Assembly: GCF_013155365.1 (NCBI RefSeq)
Contig: NZ_JABJRA010000006.1
Coordinates: forward strand, 1-64,000
Source of the DNA: Nocardioides sp. zg-DK7169
GTDB taxonomy: Bacteria > Actinomycetota > Actinomycetes > Propionibacteriales > Nocardioidaceae
DNA: 64,000 bases
Reading direction: 5' to 3'
Shown here one piece after another: positions 33,979-42,314 of the stretch. The position numbers and the translations under genes were made by a program. Positions within the stretch are counted from its first letter, which is position 1. Every line of letters begins with the position of its first letter. The notes beneath the pieces were generated by a model, which was given only the letters and a program-made list of their open reading frames with translations, was not told where the DNA came from and searched no databases.

Positions 33979-35109
33979 GTGAAGATCATTCAGGTGCTGA
34001 CCTATGTCAGCGAGGACGGTGCATACGGGGGACCGGTCGCAGTCGCGCGGATGCAGTGCGAGCAACTCGCAAACCTCGGGCATGAGGTGCACCTCGTGGC
34101 GGGGTGGGATGGGAAAGCGAAGCTGACCATCCCGGGTGTCCTCGTTCATCTCCACCGAGTTCATAAGATCCCGGGGCTTGGGTTCGCGGGGTACTTCTCC
34201 GCTGGGGCCTTCAGGGAACTGAGAGCACTCCTGCCCAATGCGGACGCCGTCCACTTCCACTTCGCTCGAGATCTGGTGCAACTCCCCGCGGCGCGCTACG
34301 CCCAGCGCCGTGGTGCGCCGGTTTTTTTGCAGGCACACGGGATGGTGCGGCCGGATGGGCGGCTGCTGGCGAAGCTCCTAGATTTGGTTTTTGTCCGGCC
34401 TGTCTATCGGGCGGCTAAGAATCACTTCCTGTTGACCGACCGGGAAGCAAAGGACCTCGCTCTTGTGGAGAAGTCCGCGCGAAACGCGTCCATGATTCGA
34501 AACGCCGTGAAGGTCCCGCTCGTTCATGCGGCATGGCCAGCTATTGGTTCTCCTCGGGTTATCTATGTCGCTCGCCTTCAGGCGCGAAAGAGGCCCCTCG
34601 CCTTTGTTGAGATGGCTGCGATCCTTCGGCGGCAGGGCCTGGACGTCAGGTTCGACATGTTCGGGGCTGACGAGGGTGAAGGCCACGCGGTGCGTGCGGC
34701 GATCCGTGATCGTGAGCTGGACGATGTGGTCAGGTACCACGGACCGATCGGCCCCGATGAGGTTCTCGCCAAGCTCGGAGGTGCGCAGGTGTATGTGCTG
34801 CCGAGTGTCGACGAGCCTTTTCCGATGTCCCTGCTCGAGGCCATGGCCGTGGGTCTGCCGTCGGTGATCACGGACCAGACGGGCTTGTCGCTCGAGCTCG
34901 CAGAACGGGGTTCTGCGCAAGTGACCGACGGTTCGCCCGAGGTGCTGTCGGAGGCGGTCAAGGCACTGCTCACGGATCCGGAGAGGTGGGCTGCTGCCTC
35001 GGTCGCTGCCCGGGCCGATATATCGGCCCACTTCAGCTGTGAGGCGGTTGCCGAGAGTCTGGAAACTACCTACAGAGGTGGCAGTTTGCGTCAGGTGGTC
35101 GGTTCATGA
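33979..35109 (+). CDS. Glycosyltransferase, GT4 family
   Basis: 376 residues. N-terminal VKIIQVLTYVSEDGAYGGPVAVARMQ is typical of GT4 enzymes of exopolysaccharide loci; the donor site is RVIYVARLQARKRPLAFVEM and VYVLPSVDEPFPMSLLEAMAVGLPSV. GTG 33979 begins 5 nt after the ugd stop. Third positions are less GC-rich than in ugd. Stop overlaps the next GT by 4 nt (ATGA). Confidence 0.85.
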   Translation: MKIIQVLTYVSEDGAYGGPVAVARMQCEQLANLGHEVHLVAGWDGKAKLTIPGVLVHLHRVHKIPGLGFAGYFSAGAFRELRALLPNADAVHFHFARDLVQLPAARYAQRRGAPVFLQAHGMVRPDGRLLAKLLDLVFVRPVYRAAKNHFLLTDREAKDLALVEKSARNASMIRNAVKVPLVHAAWPAIGSPRVIYVARLQARKRPLAFVEMAAILRRQGLDVRFDMFGADEGEGHAVRAAIRDRELDDVVRYHGPIGPDEVLAKLGGAQVYVLPSVDEPFPMSLLEAMAVGLPSVITDQTGLSLELAERGSAQVTDGSPEVLSEAVKALLTDPERWAAASVAARADISAHFSCEAVAESLETTYRGGSLRQVVGS

Positions 35110-36320
35110 GTCGTGCGAGAGTCCTCGTAGTGGGCCTGAACTATGCCCCCGAGGAGACGGGTATTGCCCCATATACGGCCGGAATGGTGCGAGGGCTGGC
35201 GCAGGAGTTCGACGTCAGCGTCGTGACGGCCTATCCGCACTACCCGCAGTGGGAGATTGCGCCGGGGTATAGCGGTTGGAGCATGTCTGAGTCAGATGCC
35301 GGTGTCCCGGTCCGTAGGCTGCGTCACTATGTGCCCGGGAACCCCGGCGGTGCTAGCCGCATCCTCAGCGAAGCATCCTTTGCTGCGCGGATTGGGTTGA
35401 GCCGCGCCGGCAAGCCAGATGCCATCGTCGCGATCACCCCCGCGCTGCTGCCGCTTCTGCCCGCTGTGGCGCAGGCCGCGCGCCGTGGCATCCCCGTCGG
35501 TGTGGTCGTCCAGGATCTTTACGGCAAGGCGGCGAGTGAGCTCGGCCTGATGGGCGGCAGGCTTGACCGCGCCGTGAACGCCTTGGAGGGTCGCCTTCTC
35601 CGTTCCGCGTCGGCCGTGACCACGATCCACGAGCGGATGGCGCGCTCTATCGCCGATGACCATCGTGTTTCCGCGGATCGGCTGAGGGTCATCCCCAACT
35701 GGACCCACATCTCACCGCCCACCGGTGACCGCGACAGCACCCGCACGCGGCTCGGGTGGGACGGTGAGTTCGTGTTGCTGCATGCGGGCAACATGGGCGC
35801 GAAACAGGGGCTCGAGCATGTCGTAGAGGCGGCGCGCCTCGCCGACGAACGCGGCACCGACGTGCGCATCGTTCTCATGGGAGATGGCGCGCGCCGTCGT
35901 GGGCTGGAGGCTCTGGCATCAGGTGTCCGTCGGGTCGAGTTCATGGATCCGGTGCCTGGCGCCGAGTTCGCGGACGTCGTCGCCGCTGCGGACGCGTTGC
36001 TCCTGCACGAGCGTCCTGGCCTCAAGGAGATGTGCGCGCCGTCCAAGCTCACGTCCTACTTCGCGGCGGGGCGCCCGGTCCTCGGAGCGACCGACCCCGA
36101 CAGCGCCGCGGCCTTCGAGATCCAGGCCAGCGGGGCTGGCATCGTCGTCGAGCCCGGTGATCCGTCGGCGTTCTTGGAGGGACTCGCCATCCTCCAGAAG
36201 GAGGACGGCACTGCCCTCGGAAGCCGTGGGCGTGACTACGCCACTGGACGGCTGTCCGAGGAGAACGCCATGGACTCCTACCGGAACTGGGTGCGGGACC
36301 TGATCAAGCGGGGTCGCTGA
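35106..36320 (+). CDS. WbuB-like glycosyltransferase (GT4)
   Basis: 404 residues beginning RVLVVGLNYAPEETGIAPYTAGM, the start of WbuB/WcaI-type transferases, with VVTAYPHYPQWEIAPGY close behind. The donor half has FVLLHAGNMGAKQGLEHVVEAARL and LLLHERPGLKEMCAPSKLTSYFAAGRPVL. WcaI acts in colanic acid synthesis. The last 17 nt overlap the convergent acetyltransferase gene, so neither has a private terminator there. Confidence 0.85.
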   Translation: MSRARVLVVGLNYAPEETGIAPYTAGMVRGLAQEFDVSVVTAYPHYPQWEIAPGYSGWSMSESDAGVPVRRLRHYVPGNPGGASRILSEASFAARIGLSRAGKPDAIVAITPALLPLLPAVAQAARRGIPVGVVVQDLYGKAASELGLMGGRLDRAVNALEGRLLRSASAVTTIHERMARSIADDHRVSADRLRVIPNWTHISPPTGDRDSTRTRLGWDGEFVLLHAGNMGAKQGLEHVVEAARLADERGTDVRIVLMGDGARRRGLEALASGVRRVEFMDPVPGAEFADVVAAADALLLHERPGLKEMCAPSKLTSYFAAGRPVLGATDPDSAAAFEIQASGAGIVVEPGDPSAFLEGLAILQKEDGTALGSRGRDYATGRLSEENAMDSYRNWVRDLIKRGR

Positions 36321-36873
36321 ACCTCTCGCCCACGACGCTCGGGTCGGACGACCCGAAGATGGCGTTGGCCGGCACGGTGCCTTTCACGACTGTGTTGGGG
36401 AGGATCAGAGCAGATCGCCCGATCTGCGAGCCTCCGAGGACCATGCAGCGCGACGTGACCCAGGCGCCCTCCTCGATCACGACCGGTCGGGTCAGCAGCG
36501 CCATGTCCCGCTTGAAGGCGTGAGTGCCGGTCGTGACGAAGGAGTCCTGACTGACCACCGCGTCGTGGCCGATCGTCAACTGGTCCTGATTGTGGAGCCA
36601 GACCCGCTCGCCGATCCAACAGCGGTCTCCCACCGTGAGCTTCCACGGGAAGCGAACCTTTAGGCCTGGGCGCATGATGACGCCCTGCCCGATCTGCGCG
36701 CCGAACTTCCTCAGGACCCACACCCGAAGGGCAGAGCTGAGCTGGTAGCTGTTCGTCACGAACACGATCTCGCACAGGCTCCAGAGTGCGACGACCCATA
36801 GCGGTCGGTCCCATGACTCGCGCGATCCGGGAGCTTTGGACAGGTCGATCACGGGAACATCGGAGCTGGGCAT
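36304..36873 (-). CDS. WcaF-like O-acetyltransferase (hexapeptide repeat)
   Basis: A 189-residue left-handed beta-helix enzyme that would acetylate a sugar of the repeat unit from acetyl-CoA. WDRPLWVVALWSLCEIVF resembles the WcaF/NodL-like N-terminus; hexapeptide turns run from GAQIGQGVIMRPGLKVRFP to GRSALILPNTVVKG; FVTTGTHAFKRDM carries the likely catalytic His. Leaderless promoter TAGCGT at 36885-36880, which includes the stop codon of the upstream gene. Confidence 0.85.
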   Translation of the reverse strand: MPSSDVPVIDLSKAPGSRESWDRPLWVVALWSLCEIVFVTNSYQLSSALRVWVLRKFGAQIGQGVIMRPGLKVRFPWKLTVGDRCWIGERVWLHNQDQLTIGHDAVVSQDSFVTTGTHAFKRDMALLTRPVVIEEGAWVTSRCMVLGGSQIGRSALILPNTVVKGTVPANAIFGSSDPSVVGERFSDPA

Positions 36874-36879
36874 GACGCC

Positions 36880-36885
36880 ACGCTA
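36880..36885 (-). promoter_or_regulatory. -10 element of the acetyltransferase gene (leaderless)
   Basis: TAGCGT, six bases before ATG 36873. Its first three bases are the TAG stop of the TauE-like gene. Confidence 0.5.
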
Positions 36886-37896
36886 TCGGCGGTCCGCCGA
36901 GGTGCGAGGTGTCGGCTCGAACGATGGATCCTCGAGCTCGGCGACGGTGGGTGTTCCGAACATTGGCAGCCCCTGCCCCTTGCGCAGGAAGCCCCAGATC
37001 AGCGGGACCAGCAGGACCATCACCATGCCCACGCCGGCGATCAGCATCGGGTGGGTCTCCTCGACGCCCAGGGGCGCCCAGCCGGCCTTGTCGAGCAGCG
37101 CAACGCCGGACATCGTCAGCACGACGACGATGGCGCGGCGGATGAAGGACTGCGGCACCCGCGGGGCGATCTTGGAGCCGAGGATCGTGCCCGGCACCGA
37201 CCCGGCGATCAGCGGCAGCAGCAGGGCGAGGTCGAGGCCGTGCAGCGCGATGTTGGAGATCGCGGCGGCCAGCACGAGCGGGATCGCCTGCACCAGGTCG
37301 GTGCCGACGAGCCGGACGGCGGAGAGCCCGGGATAGAGCATCAGCAGCGCGATCATGATCACCGAGCCCGAGCCGACGCTGGTGATGCCGACGAGTAGGC
37401 CGCCGAGGGCGCCGACCAGGAGGGTCGGGATCGGGCGGATCGCCGGGTCGGGGTCACCGCTCGGGCCGCCGGCGCGGACCCGCCGCAGGTTGATGTAGAG
37501 ACGCAGCGCGTAGGTGGCGGCGGCCAGCAGCAGCGCGAAGCCGATCCAGAGCTTCAGGACGTCGTCGAGGTCGCCGGGGTCGGTGAACCAGGCCAGGATG
37601 TGGGGCCCGGCCAGCGCGGTCGGCACCGAGCCGAGGACCAGCCACTTCGCCATCTTGAGGTTCGGCGAGCCCTCCCGGGCGTGCACCACGGCCCCGCCGG
37701 TCTTGTAGACCGCGGCGGCGGTGAGGTCGGCGGTGACAACAGTCGCGGTGTCGCCGACGCCGAGGAAGATCAGCGCCGGCGTCATCAGCGCGCCGCCGCC
37801 CATGCCGGTGAGCCCGACCACGATGCCGACGACGAAGCCGGCGATGAGGATCGACAGCGCGCTGAGGGTGACCAGCTCGAGGAGGAGGTCGCTCAC
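36883..37896 (-). CDS. TSUP-family membrane transporter (TauE/SafE-like)
   Basis: 337 residues with about eight membrane helices; GFVVGIVVGLTGMGGGALMTPAL and its inverted partner LVGALGGLLVGITSVGSGSVIMIALLMLY are the two TSUP repeats. The family exports sulfite, sulfoacetate or related sulfur anions. It overlaps the APS-kinase fusion by 4 nt and is co-transcribed with it, pointing to movement of a sulfur oxyanion. Direction and substrate are inferred from family and context. Confidence 0.88.
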   Translation of the reverse strand: MSDLLLELVTLSALSILIAGFVVGIVVGLTGMGGGALMTPALIFLGVGDTATVVTADLTAAAVYKTGGAVVHAREGSPNLKMAKWLVLGSVPTALAGPHILAWFTDPGDLDDVLKLWIGFALLLAAATYALRLYINLRRVRAGGPSGDPDPAIRPIPTLLVGALGGLLVGITSVGSGSVIMIALLMLYPGLSAVRLVGTDLVQAIPLVLAAAISNIALHGLDLALLLPLIAGSVPGTILGSKIAPRVPQSFIRRAIVVVLTMSGVALLDKAGWAPLGVEETHPMLIAGVGMVMVLLVPLIWGFLRKGQGLPMFGTPTVAELEDPSFEPTPRTSADRR

Positions 37897-39695
37897 GCGC
37901 GGGTCTCCGTCCCGGTGAGGGCGGGGAGGATGTGGCGCAGGTGGGCCTCGATCGCCGCGGCGGCGGTCTCGGCCGCGTCCGGTCCGCGGCGGTAGGGGTC
38001 GGCGACGTCGAGATCGGGGGAGGCGGTGCCGCGTCGCTCGGCGACGACCGCGAGGAGGTCGCGCCCGGTGAGCTCGGATCCGGCGGCGCGGACGGCCTCG
38101 TCGAACTGCCCGAGGGTGAAGACCTTGCGGAACAGGCCCGGGTGGTCGTCGAGGATGAACGCGCGGTGCGCGGCCTCCGCGGTGAGGACCAGGTCGGCCT
38201 CGTCGAGCAGCTCACGGGTGAGCGGACGGCTGCGGAAGGACTCGTGGCCCTCCACGCCGCGCGGGGCGAGGGTGGTGGCCATGACGTCGTCCATCGCGTG
38301 CGCGGCGAAGCCGTGGGTGCCGGCGCTGGCGAAGGTGACCGCGGCGTCGGGGCCGGCCAGGTGGCGGGCGAGGCGCTCCATGAAGGCGGAGCGGCAGATG
38401 TTGGCGGTGCAGACGAACAGGACCTTGAGCGGCTCGTCCGCTGCGGGGGTCTCGCCGGGCTCGACCGACAGGGTGGGCTCGACCGGCGGGGTGATGAGGT
38501 CGAGGTGGCCGCTGGCACGGAGGGCGGTGAGGACGTCGTCGAGGGCGGCGTCGATGGTGCGGCCGGTGGTGTCGACGACGACGTCGGCGTCGTCGGGGAC
38601 CTCGTAGGGCGAGGAGATGCCGGTGAACTCGGGGATCTCGCCGCGGCGGGCCTTGGCGTAGAGGCCCTTGCGGTCGCGGCGCTCGCACTCCTCCAGCGGG
38701 GTCGCGACGTGGACGAGGAAGAAGGCGCCGCCGGCCTCGTCGACCATCGCGCGGACCTGCTGGCGGGTCTCGTCGAACGGTGCGATCGGGCTGCACACCG
38801 CGACGCCGCCGTGGCGCGAGATCTCCGCGGCGACCCAGCCGATGCGGCGGATGTTGGTCTCCCGGTCGGCCTTGGAGAAGGTGAGGCCGGCGGAGAGGTT
38901 GCGTCGCACCACGTCGCCGTCCAGCGAGGTGACGGTGCGGGTGCCCTGCTCGAGGAGGCGGTCCATCAGGGCACGGGCCAGGGTGGACTTGCCGCTGCCG
39001 GACAGGCCGGTGAAGAAGAGGACCAGGCCCTGGCGCTCGGTCGGCGGCTGGTCGAAGTCGACGACCTCGGCCACGGACGCCGGCAGCTCGCCGTTGTCGT
39101 CGCTCAGCCCGAGCACCCGGTCGGCGCCGGCGTAGTTGGCCACGACCTGCAGGCCCAGCTCGTGGTCGAGGGTCGCGTCGCCGCGCGAGGCGAGCGGCAC
39201 CGCCACGACCGCGGCGTCGTCGAGCAGGTCGGCCGCGCGCAGCGTGGCGCGCAGCAGCGCGACCGGGGACAGCAGCGGGGTGCCGTGCCCGACCAGGGCC
39301 AGCAGCACCACCGGGCCGGCGGCGCGCAGCGTCTCGAGCTGGGCGCGGGTGAGCGCGTCGGTGACCGGCACGAACGTGCGCCCGGCGTACGACGCCCGCA
39401 CGGTCGCGGGGTCGAGGTAGAGGCGGCGGAACGGGCCGAACTGCGCGTGGGTCAGCGCCTCGACCTGCCCGCCCGGCACGGTGACCCGCGCGAGGGGGAG
39501 GCCCTCGGGGTCGACGAGCTCGACGCCGCCCGCGGCGGTGGCGGCCTCATCGACCTCCGGGGAGAGCGTGAGGGTGACCGGGCTGCCCGGCTCGTTGAAG
39601 GCCACCGTCGGGCGCAGCGCCCCGGTGATCAGCAGCTCGAGGTCGTCGAGCTCCCGGGCGGTGGGGCAGAACTGCGGCAGGGGTGGGGTCGACAC
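37893..39695 (-). CDS. Fusion: degenerate ATP-sulfurylase-like / APS kinase / low-MW tyrosine phosphatase
   Basis: 600 residues. Residues 1-215 resemble the ATP sulfurylase N-terminus (ARELDDLELLITGALRP, FGPFRRLYLD) but lack the HxGH/QxRNP active-site motifs. Residues about 220-400 are APS kinase (CysC): P-loop FFTGLSGSGKSTLARAL, LDGDVVRRNLSAGLTFSKAD, VHVATPLEECERRDRKGLY. Residues about 421-600 are a low-molecular-weight protein tyrosine phosphatase: VLFVCTANICRSAFMERLA (CX5R loop) and VADPYRRGPDA (general acid Asp). GTG 39695 is preferred, with CAGGAT seven bases upstream. APS kinase makes PAPS, the sulfate donor; the phosphatase could be the Wzb-like partner of the kinase at 1496. Overlaps the TSUP gene. 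Confidence 0.85.
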   Translation of the reverse strand: MSTPPLPQFCPTARELDDLELLITGALRPTVAFNEPGSPVTLTLSPEVDEAATAAGGVELVDPEGLPLARVTVPGGQVEALTHAQFGPFRRLYLDPATVRASYAGRTFVPVTDALTRAQLETLRAAGPVVLLALVGHGTPLLSPVALLRATLRAADLLDDAAVVAVPLASRGDATLDHELGLQVVANYAGADRVLGLSDDNGELPASVAEVVDFDQPPTERQGLVLFFTGLSGSGKSTLARALMDRLLEQGTRTVTSLDGDVVRRNLSAGLTFSKADRETNIRRIGWVAAEISRHGGVAVCSPIAPFDETRQQVRAMVDEAGGAFFLVHVATPLEECERRDRKGLYAKARRGEIPEFTGISSPYEVPDDADVVVDTTGRTIDAALDDVLTALRASGHLDLITPPVEPTLSVEPGETPAADEPLKVLFVCTANICRSAFMERLARHLAGPDAAVTFASAGTHGFAAHAMDDVMATTLAPRGVEGHESFRSRPLTRELLDEADLVLTAEAAHRAFILDDHPGLFRKVFTLGQFDEAVRAAGSELTGRDLLAVVAERRGTASPDLDVADPYRRGPDAAETAAAAIEAHLRHILPALTGTETRA

Positions 39696-39736
39696 GGCGG
39701 CAATCCTGTCACGGGGCCGCTGGCATGCTGGCAGCC

Positions 39737-40693
39737 ATGCCACTGCCTGTCGTCGTCGCCGAGGTCGTCCGTTCCGGGTTCGTCGAGGGCCGCCACCACG
39801 GCTCCGTGGTCGCGCTGGACGCTGGGGGCGGGGTCGACTGGGCGGTCGGGGACGTGACGTCCCCGGTCCTGCCGCGCTCGTGCAACAAGCCGCTGCAGGC
39901 GGTGGCGATGGTCCGCGTCGGCCTCGACCTGCCGCCGCAGCTGCTGGCGCTGGGCTGCGCGTCGCACTCGGGGGAGGACATCCACGTCGAGGGGGTGCGC
40001 CGGATCCTGGCCGGCGCCGGCCTCGACGCGAGCGCGCTGCGCAACCCGGCCGACCTGCCGCTGGACCCGGTCGAGCGGGACCGGGTGCTGCGTGCCGGCG
40101 GCTCGGCGGACCCGGTGCACATGAACTGCTCGGGCAAGCACGCCGCGATGCTGGCCACCTGCGTGGCCAACGGCTGGGACACCGACACCTACCTCGACCC
40201 CGCGCACCCCCTGCAGGTGGCGATCCGCGCCACTTTTGAGGAGCTCACCGGCGAGGAGGCGCGGGTCGCGGTGGACGGCTGCGGCGCCCCGCTGCTGTCC
40301 ACGTCCCTCACGGGCCTTGCGCGCGCGTTCGCCCGGCTGGCGACCGCCACCGACGGGCCCGAGCACCGAGTGGCCGAGGCGATCCGCCGGCACCCGGCGT
40401 ACGTCTCCGGCACCCGGCGCGACGAGCGGCTGCTGTTGGGCGCGCTGCCCGGAGCGATCGCGAAGTTCGGCGCCGAGGCCTGCGAGGTGGTCGCGCTGGC
40501 GGACGGGCGCGCCTTCGCGCTCAAGATCGAGGACGGCGGCGACCGGGCCCGGCCGGTGCTGATGGCTGCCGCGCTGGTGCGCAGCGGGGTGGACACGGAG
40601 CCCGGTGTCGACGGCGCGGCCCTGCGCGCCACCGGGGAGGCGCCGCTGCGCGGCGGGGGAGCGGTGGTGGGCGAGGTGCGCGCGGTCCTGTAG
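39737..40693 (+). CDS. L-asparaginase II family protein
   Basis: A 318-residue cytoplasmic enzyme of the actinobacterial/rhizobial asparaginase family, unrelated to the E. coli enzyme. Marks: EVVRSGFVEGRHHGSVV, RSCNKPLQAVAMV, GCASHSGEDIH and VHMNCSGKHAAMLATC. It would hydrolyse asparagine to aspartate and ammonia. ATG 39737; CATGCT lies seven bases upstream, a weak leaderless signal. Divergent from the APS-kinase fusion, 41 nt apart. Confidence 0.85.
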   Translation: MPLPVVVAEVVRSGFVEGRHHGSVVALDAGGGVDWAVGDVTSPVLPRSCNKPLQAVAMVRVGLDLPPQLLALGCASHSGEDIHVEGVRRILAGAGLDASALRNPADLPLDPVERDRVLRAGGSADPVHMNCSGKHAAMLATCVANGWDTDTYLDPAHPLQVAIRATFEELTGEEARVAVDGCGAPLLSTSLTGLARAFARLATATDGPEHRVAEAIRRHPAYVSGTRRDERLLLGALPGAIAKFGAEACEVVALADGRAFALKIEDGGDRARPVLMAAALVRSGVDTEPGVDGAALRATGEAPLRGGGAVVGEVRAVL

Positions 40694-40708
40694 CGGGCCA
40701 CCTCCTCT

Positions 40709-40724
40709 GCTTGCAGAGGCAAGC
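40709..40724. promoter_or_regulatory. Operator-like repeat GCTTGC-AGAG-GCAAGC
   Basis: A perfect 6-bp inverted repeat 16 nt past the asparaginase stop. It shares its GCTTGC/GCAAGC half-sites with the larger palindrome at 40763-40792, suggesting both bind the XRE protein encoded next. Confidence 0.5.
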
Positions 40725-40762
40725 GCCGTAACCCGCAAGAAATCTGGGCGTTCCGGGCACAA

Positions 40763-40792
40763 GTGCTTGCATTTGCTAGCAACAGCAAGCAC
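40763..40792. promoter_or_regulatory. 30-bp palindromic operator upstream of the XRE gene
   Basis: Outer arms GTGCTTGC / GCAAGCAC and inner core TTGCTAGCAA are concentric; 13 of 15 half-site positions pair. It lies 9 nt before ATG 40802, in the position expected for autorepression. Confidence 0.65.
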
Positions 40793-40801
40793 AGTGGGCG
40801 C

Positions 40802-41188
40802 ATGGCGAAGGGCAAGGTCGGCAAGACCGTCGAGACACTCGGCGACTACCTGCGAGAGCAGCGCACCTCCGCGCAGCTCTCGCTGCGGCAGCTCGCCGAG
40901 CTCGCCGGGGTCTCCAACCCCTACCTGAGCCAGATCGAGCGCGGCCTGCGCAAGCCCTCGGCCGAGGTGCTGCAGCAGATCGCGAAGGCACTGCGCATCT
41001 CCGCCGAGCAGCTCTACCTGCGGGCGGGGATCCTCAGCCCCGAGGACGGGGTCGGCGGCTCGGTCGAGCTGGCGGTCCTCAACGACACGGGGCTGACGGA
41101 GCGGCAGAAGCAGTCCCTGCTCGACGTCTACGCGTCGTTCCTCGCGCTCAACGCCGCCGAGCAGCGCCCGGCGGGCGACGACCGCTAG
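40802..41188 (+). CDS. XRE-family regulator (Rv0474-type)
   Basis: 128 residues. The helix-turn-helix covers about 14-68: LGDYLREQRTSAQLSLRQLA, ELAGVSNPYLSQIERGLRKP, SAEVLQQIAKALRISAEQLY. The C-terminal helical part ends TGLTERQKQSLLDVYASFL. In mycobacteria the homologue Rv0474 precedes hbhA, as here. ATG 40802; the longer frame from 40763 would start inside the operator. It is likely autoregulated through the two GCTTGC/GCAAGC palindromes. Confidence 0.88.
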   Translation: MAKGKVGKTVETLGDYLREQRTSAQLSLRQLAELAGVSNPYLSQIERGLRKPSAEVLQQIAKALRISAEQLYLRAGILSPEDGVGGSVELAVLNDTGLTERQKQSLLDVYASFLALNAAEQRPAGDDR

Positions 41189-41240
41189 CACCCGACGGCC
41201 CGACATGGGGTCGGGCCGCACCCACCCGAAGGAGGCCGTC

Positions 41241-41915
41241 ATGGCCAGGACCACGTCTGAGACCAAGCTCGACCTCAAGAACCTCGACCTGCGTGCGGGC
41301 GCGACCCGCACCCTCTATGCCGGCGCCGGCGTCGCGGACCTCGCCGTCTCGGCGGTTCGCGGGTACGTCGCCCAGGTGCAGCAGAGCGTTACCGCCATCG
41401 ATCTCGAGCCCCAGGCGCTGCGCGAGCAGGCGACCACCGCGGTCAGCTCGCGCTTCGAGGCGCTCAGCAAGGACGCCCGTGAGCGGCGCAGCGCCGTCGA
41501 GGCCCGGGTCGCCGACCTCCAGGCCGAGGCGCTCGCCCTGCCCGCTCGCCTCCAGGGCGTCGTGGACGACAACGTCGCGACCGTCGTCGGCGCCTACGGC
41601 GACCTCGCCCAGCGCGGCGAGGCCCTGCTCACCCGGATCCGGCGCCAGCAGTCCACCCAGGAGGCGGTGAGCGCCGCCAAGACCACCACGGCCAAGGCGA
41701 AGACCACCCGCACCCAGGGCGCCGCGGCGACCAAGTCGACGGCCAAGAAGGCCACCTCGACCGCGAAGAAGGCAGCCGGCACGACGAAGAAGGCCGCCGC
41801 CAAGAAGTCCTCCGCGCCCAAGAGCAGCGCGAAGGCCACCGCCACCGCCGCCAAGAAGACGGTCTCCGCGGCCGGCACCGCCGCCGCCGAGGGCGCCGCC
41901 AAGGTCGGCGACTGA
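41241..41915 (+). CDS. HbhA-like protein with Lys/Ala-rich tail
   Basis: 224 residues. The N-terminal half is a long helix (AGAGVADLAVSAVRGYVAQV, FEALSKDARERRSAVEARVA) as in heparin-binding hemagglutinin. From about residue 150 the tail is Lys/Ala/Thr-rich (KSTAKKATSTAKKAAGTTKK), resembling histone H1 and the heparin-binding HbhA tail. It may bind DNA or anionic surface polymers. ATG 41241 has a near-perfect AAGGAGG site. Gene order XRE-hbhA-DUF2516 matches Rv0474-Rv0476. Confidence 0.82.
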   Translation: MARTTSETKLDLKNLDLRAGATRTLYAGAGVADLAVSAVRGYVAQVQQSVTAIDLEPQALREQATTAVSSRFEALSKDARERRSAVEARVADLQAEALALPARLQGVVDDNVATVVGAYGDLAQRGEALLTRIRRQQSTQEAVSAAKTTTAKAKTTRTQGAAATKSTAKKATSTAKKAAGTTKKAAAKKSSAPKSSAKATATAAKKTVSAAGTAAAEGAAKVGD

Positions 41916-41948
41916 CGTCGGCAGCCAGACCTGCCCGAAAGATTGGCC

Positions 41949-41983
41949 ATGAGGCCCCGCGGACCTGGTCCGCGGGGCCTCAT
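41949..41983 (+). terminator. Strong terminator after the HbhA-like gene
   Basis: Near-perfect palindrome with arms ATGAGGCCCCGCGGA and complement around CCTGG, 33 nt past the stop. Confidence 0.85.
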
Positions 41984-42017
41984 GCCGTCGTGGGCTTCTT
42001 TGCCGCTCCCGGCTCTG

Positions 42018-42023
42018 TAGGCT
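42018..42023 (+). promoter_or_regulatory. -10 element of the DUF2516 gene
   Basis: TAGGCT, then GGAGGA and GTG 42030 (leaderless), or a GGAGGAG ribosome site for ATG 42033; the two readings compete. Confidence 0.45.
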
Positions 42024-42032
42024 GGAGGAGTG

Positions 42033-42314
42033 ATGGAGATCCTGCAGATCGAGGGCCTGGTCGGCCTGCTGGTGCGCTTCGCCCTGCTGGTGGTGGCGAT
42101 CTTCGCCTTCGTGACCAGCCTGATGCACCCGGCGGAGGAGTACGTCGCCGCCGGAAAGTGGACCAAGCAGGGCTGGACGATCGTGCTCGGCCTGGGTGTC
42201 CTGTTCTCGTTCATCGGCATCCTGCCGTTCTTCATCAGCCTCGCGTTCGTGATCGCGGCGTTCGTTTTCCTCGCCGACGTGCGCCCGGCGCTGCGTGGTC
42301 TGCGGCGCCGCTGA
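42033..42314 (+). CDS. DUF2516 membrane protein (Rv0476-like)
   Basis: 93 residues with three hydrophobic helices: LVGLLVRFALLVVAIFAFV, WTIVLGLGVLFSFIG and ILPFFISLAFVIAAFVFL. The HPAEEYVAAGKWTKQGW loop is characteristic. It follows hbhA in mycobacteria too. Start ATG 42033 or the adjacent GTG 42030. Function unknown. Confidence 0.82.
   Translation: MEILQIEGLVGLLVRFALLVVAIFAFVTSLMHPAEEYVAAGKWTKQGWTIVLGLGVLFSFIGILPFFISLAFVIAAFVFLADVRPALRGLRRR

Noticed and set aside
37932..39857. 641-codon open frame antisense to the APS kinase fusion
   Set aside because: Same reason: GC3 shadow; the minus-strand protein has three recognisable domains.
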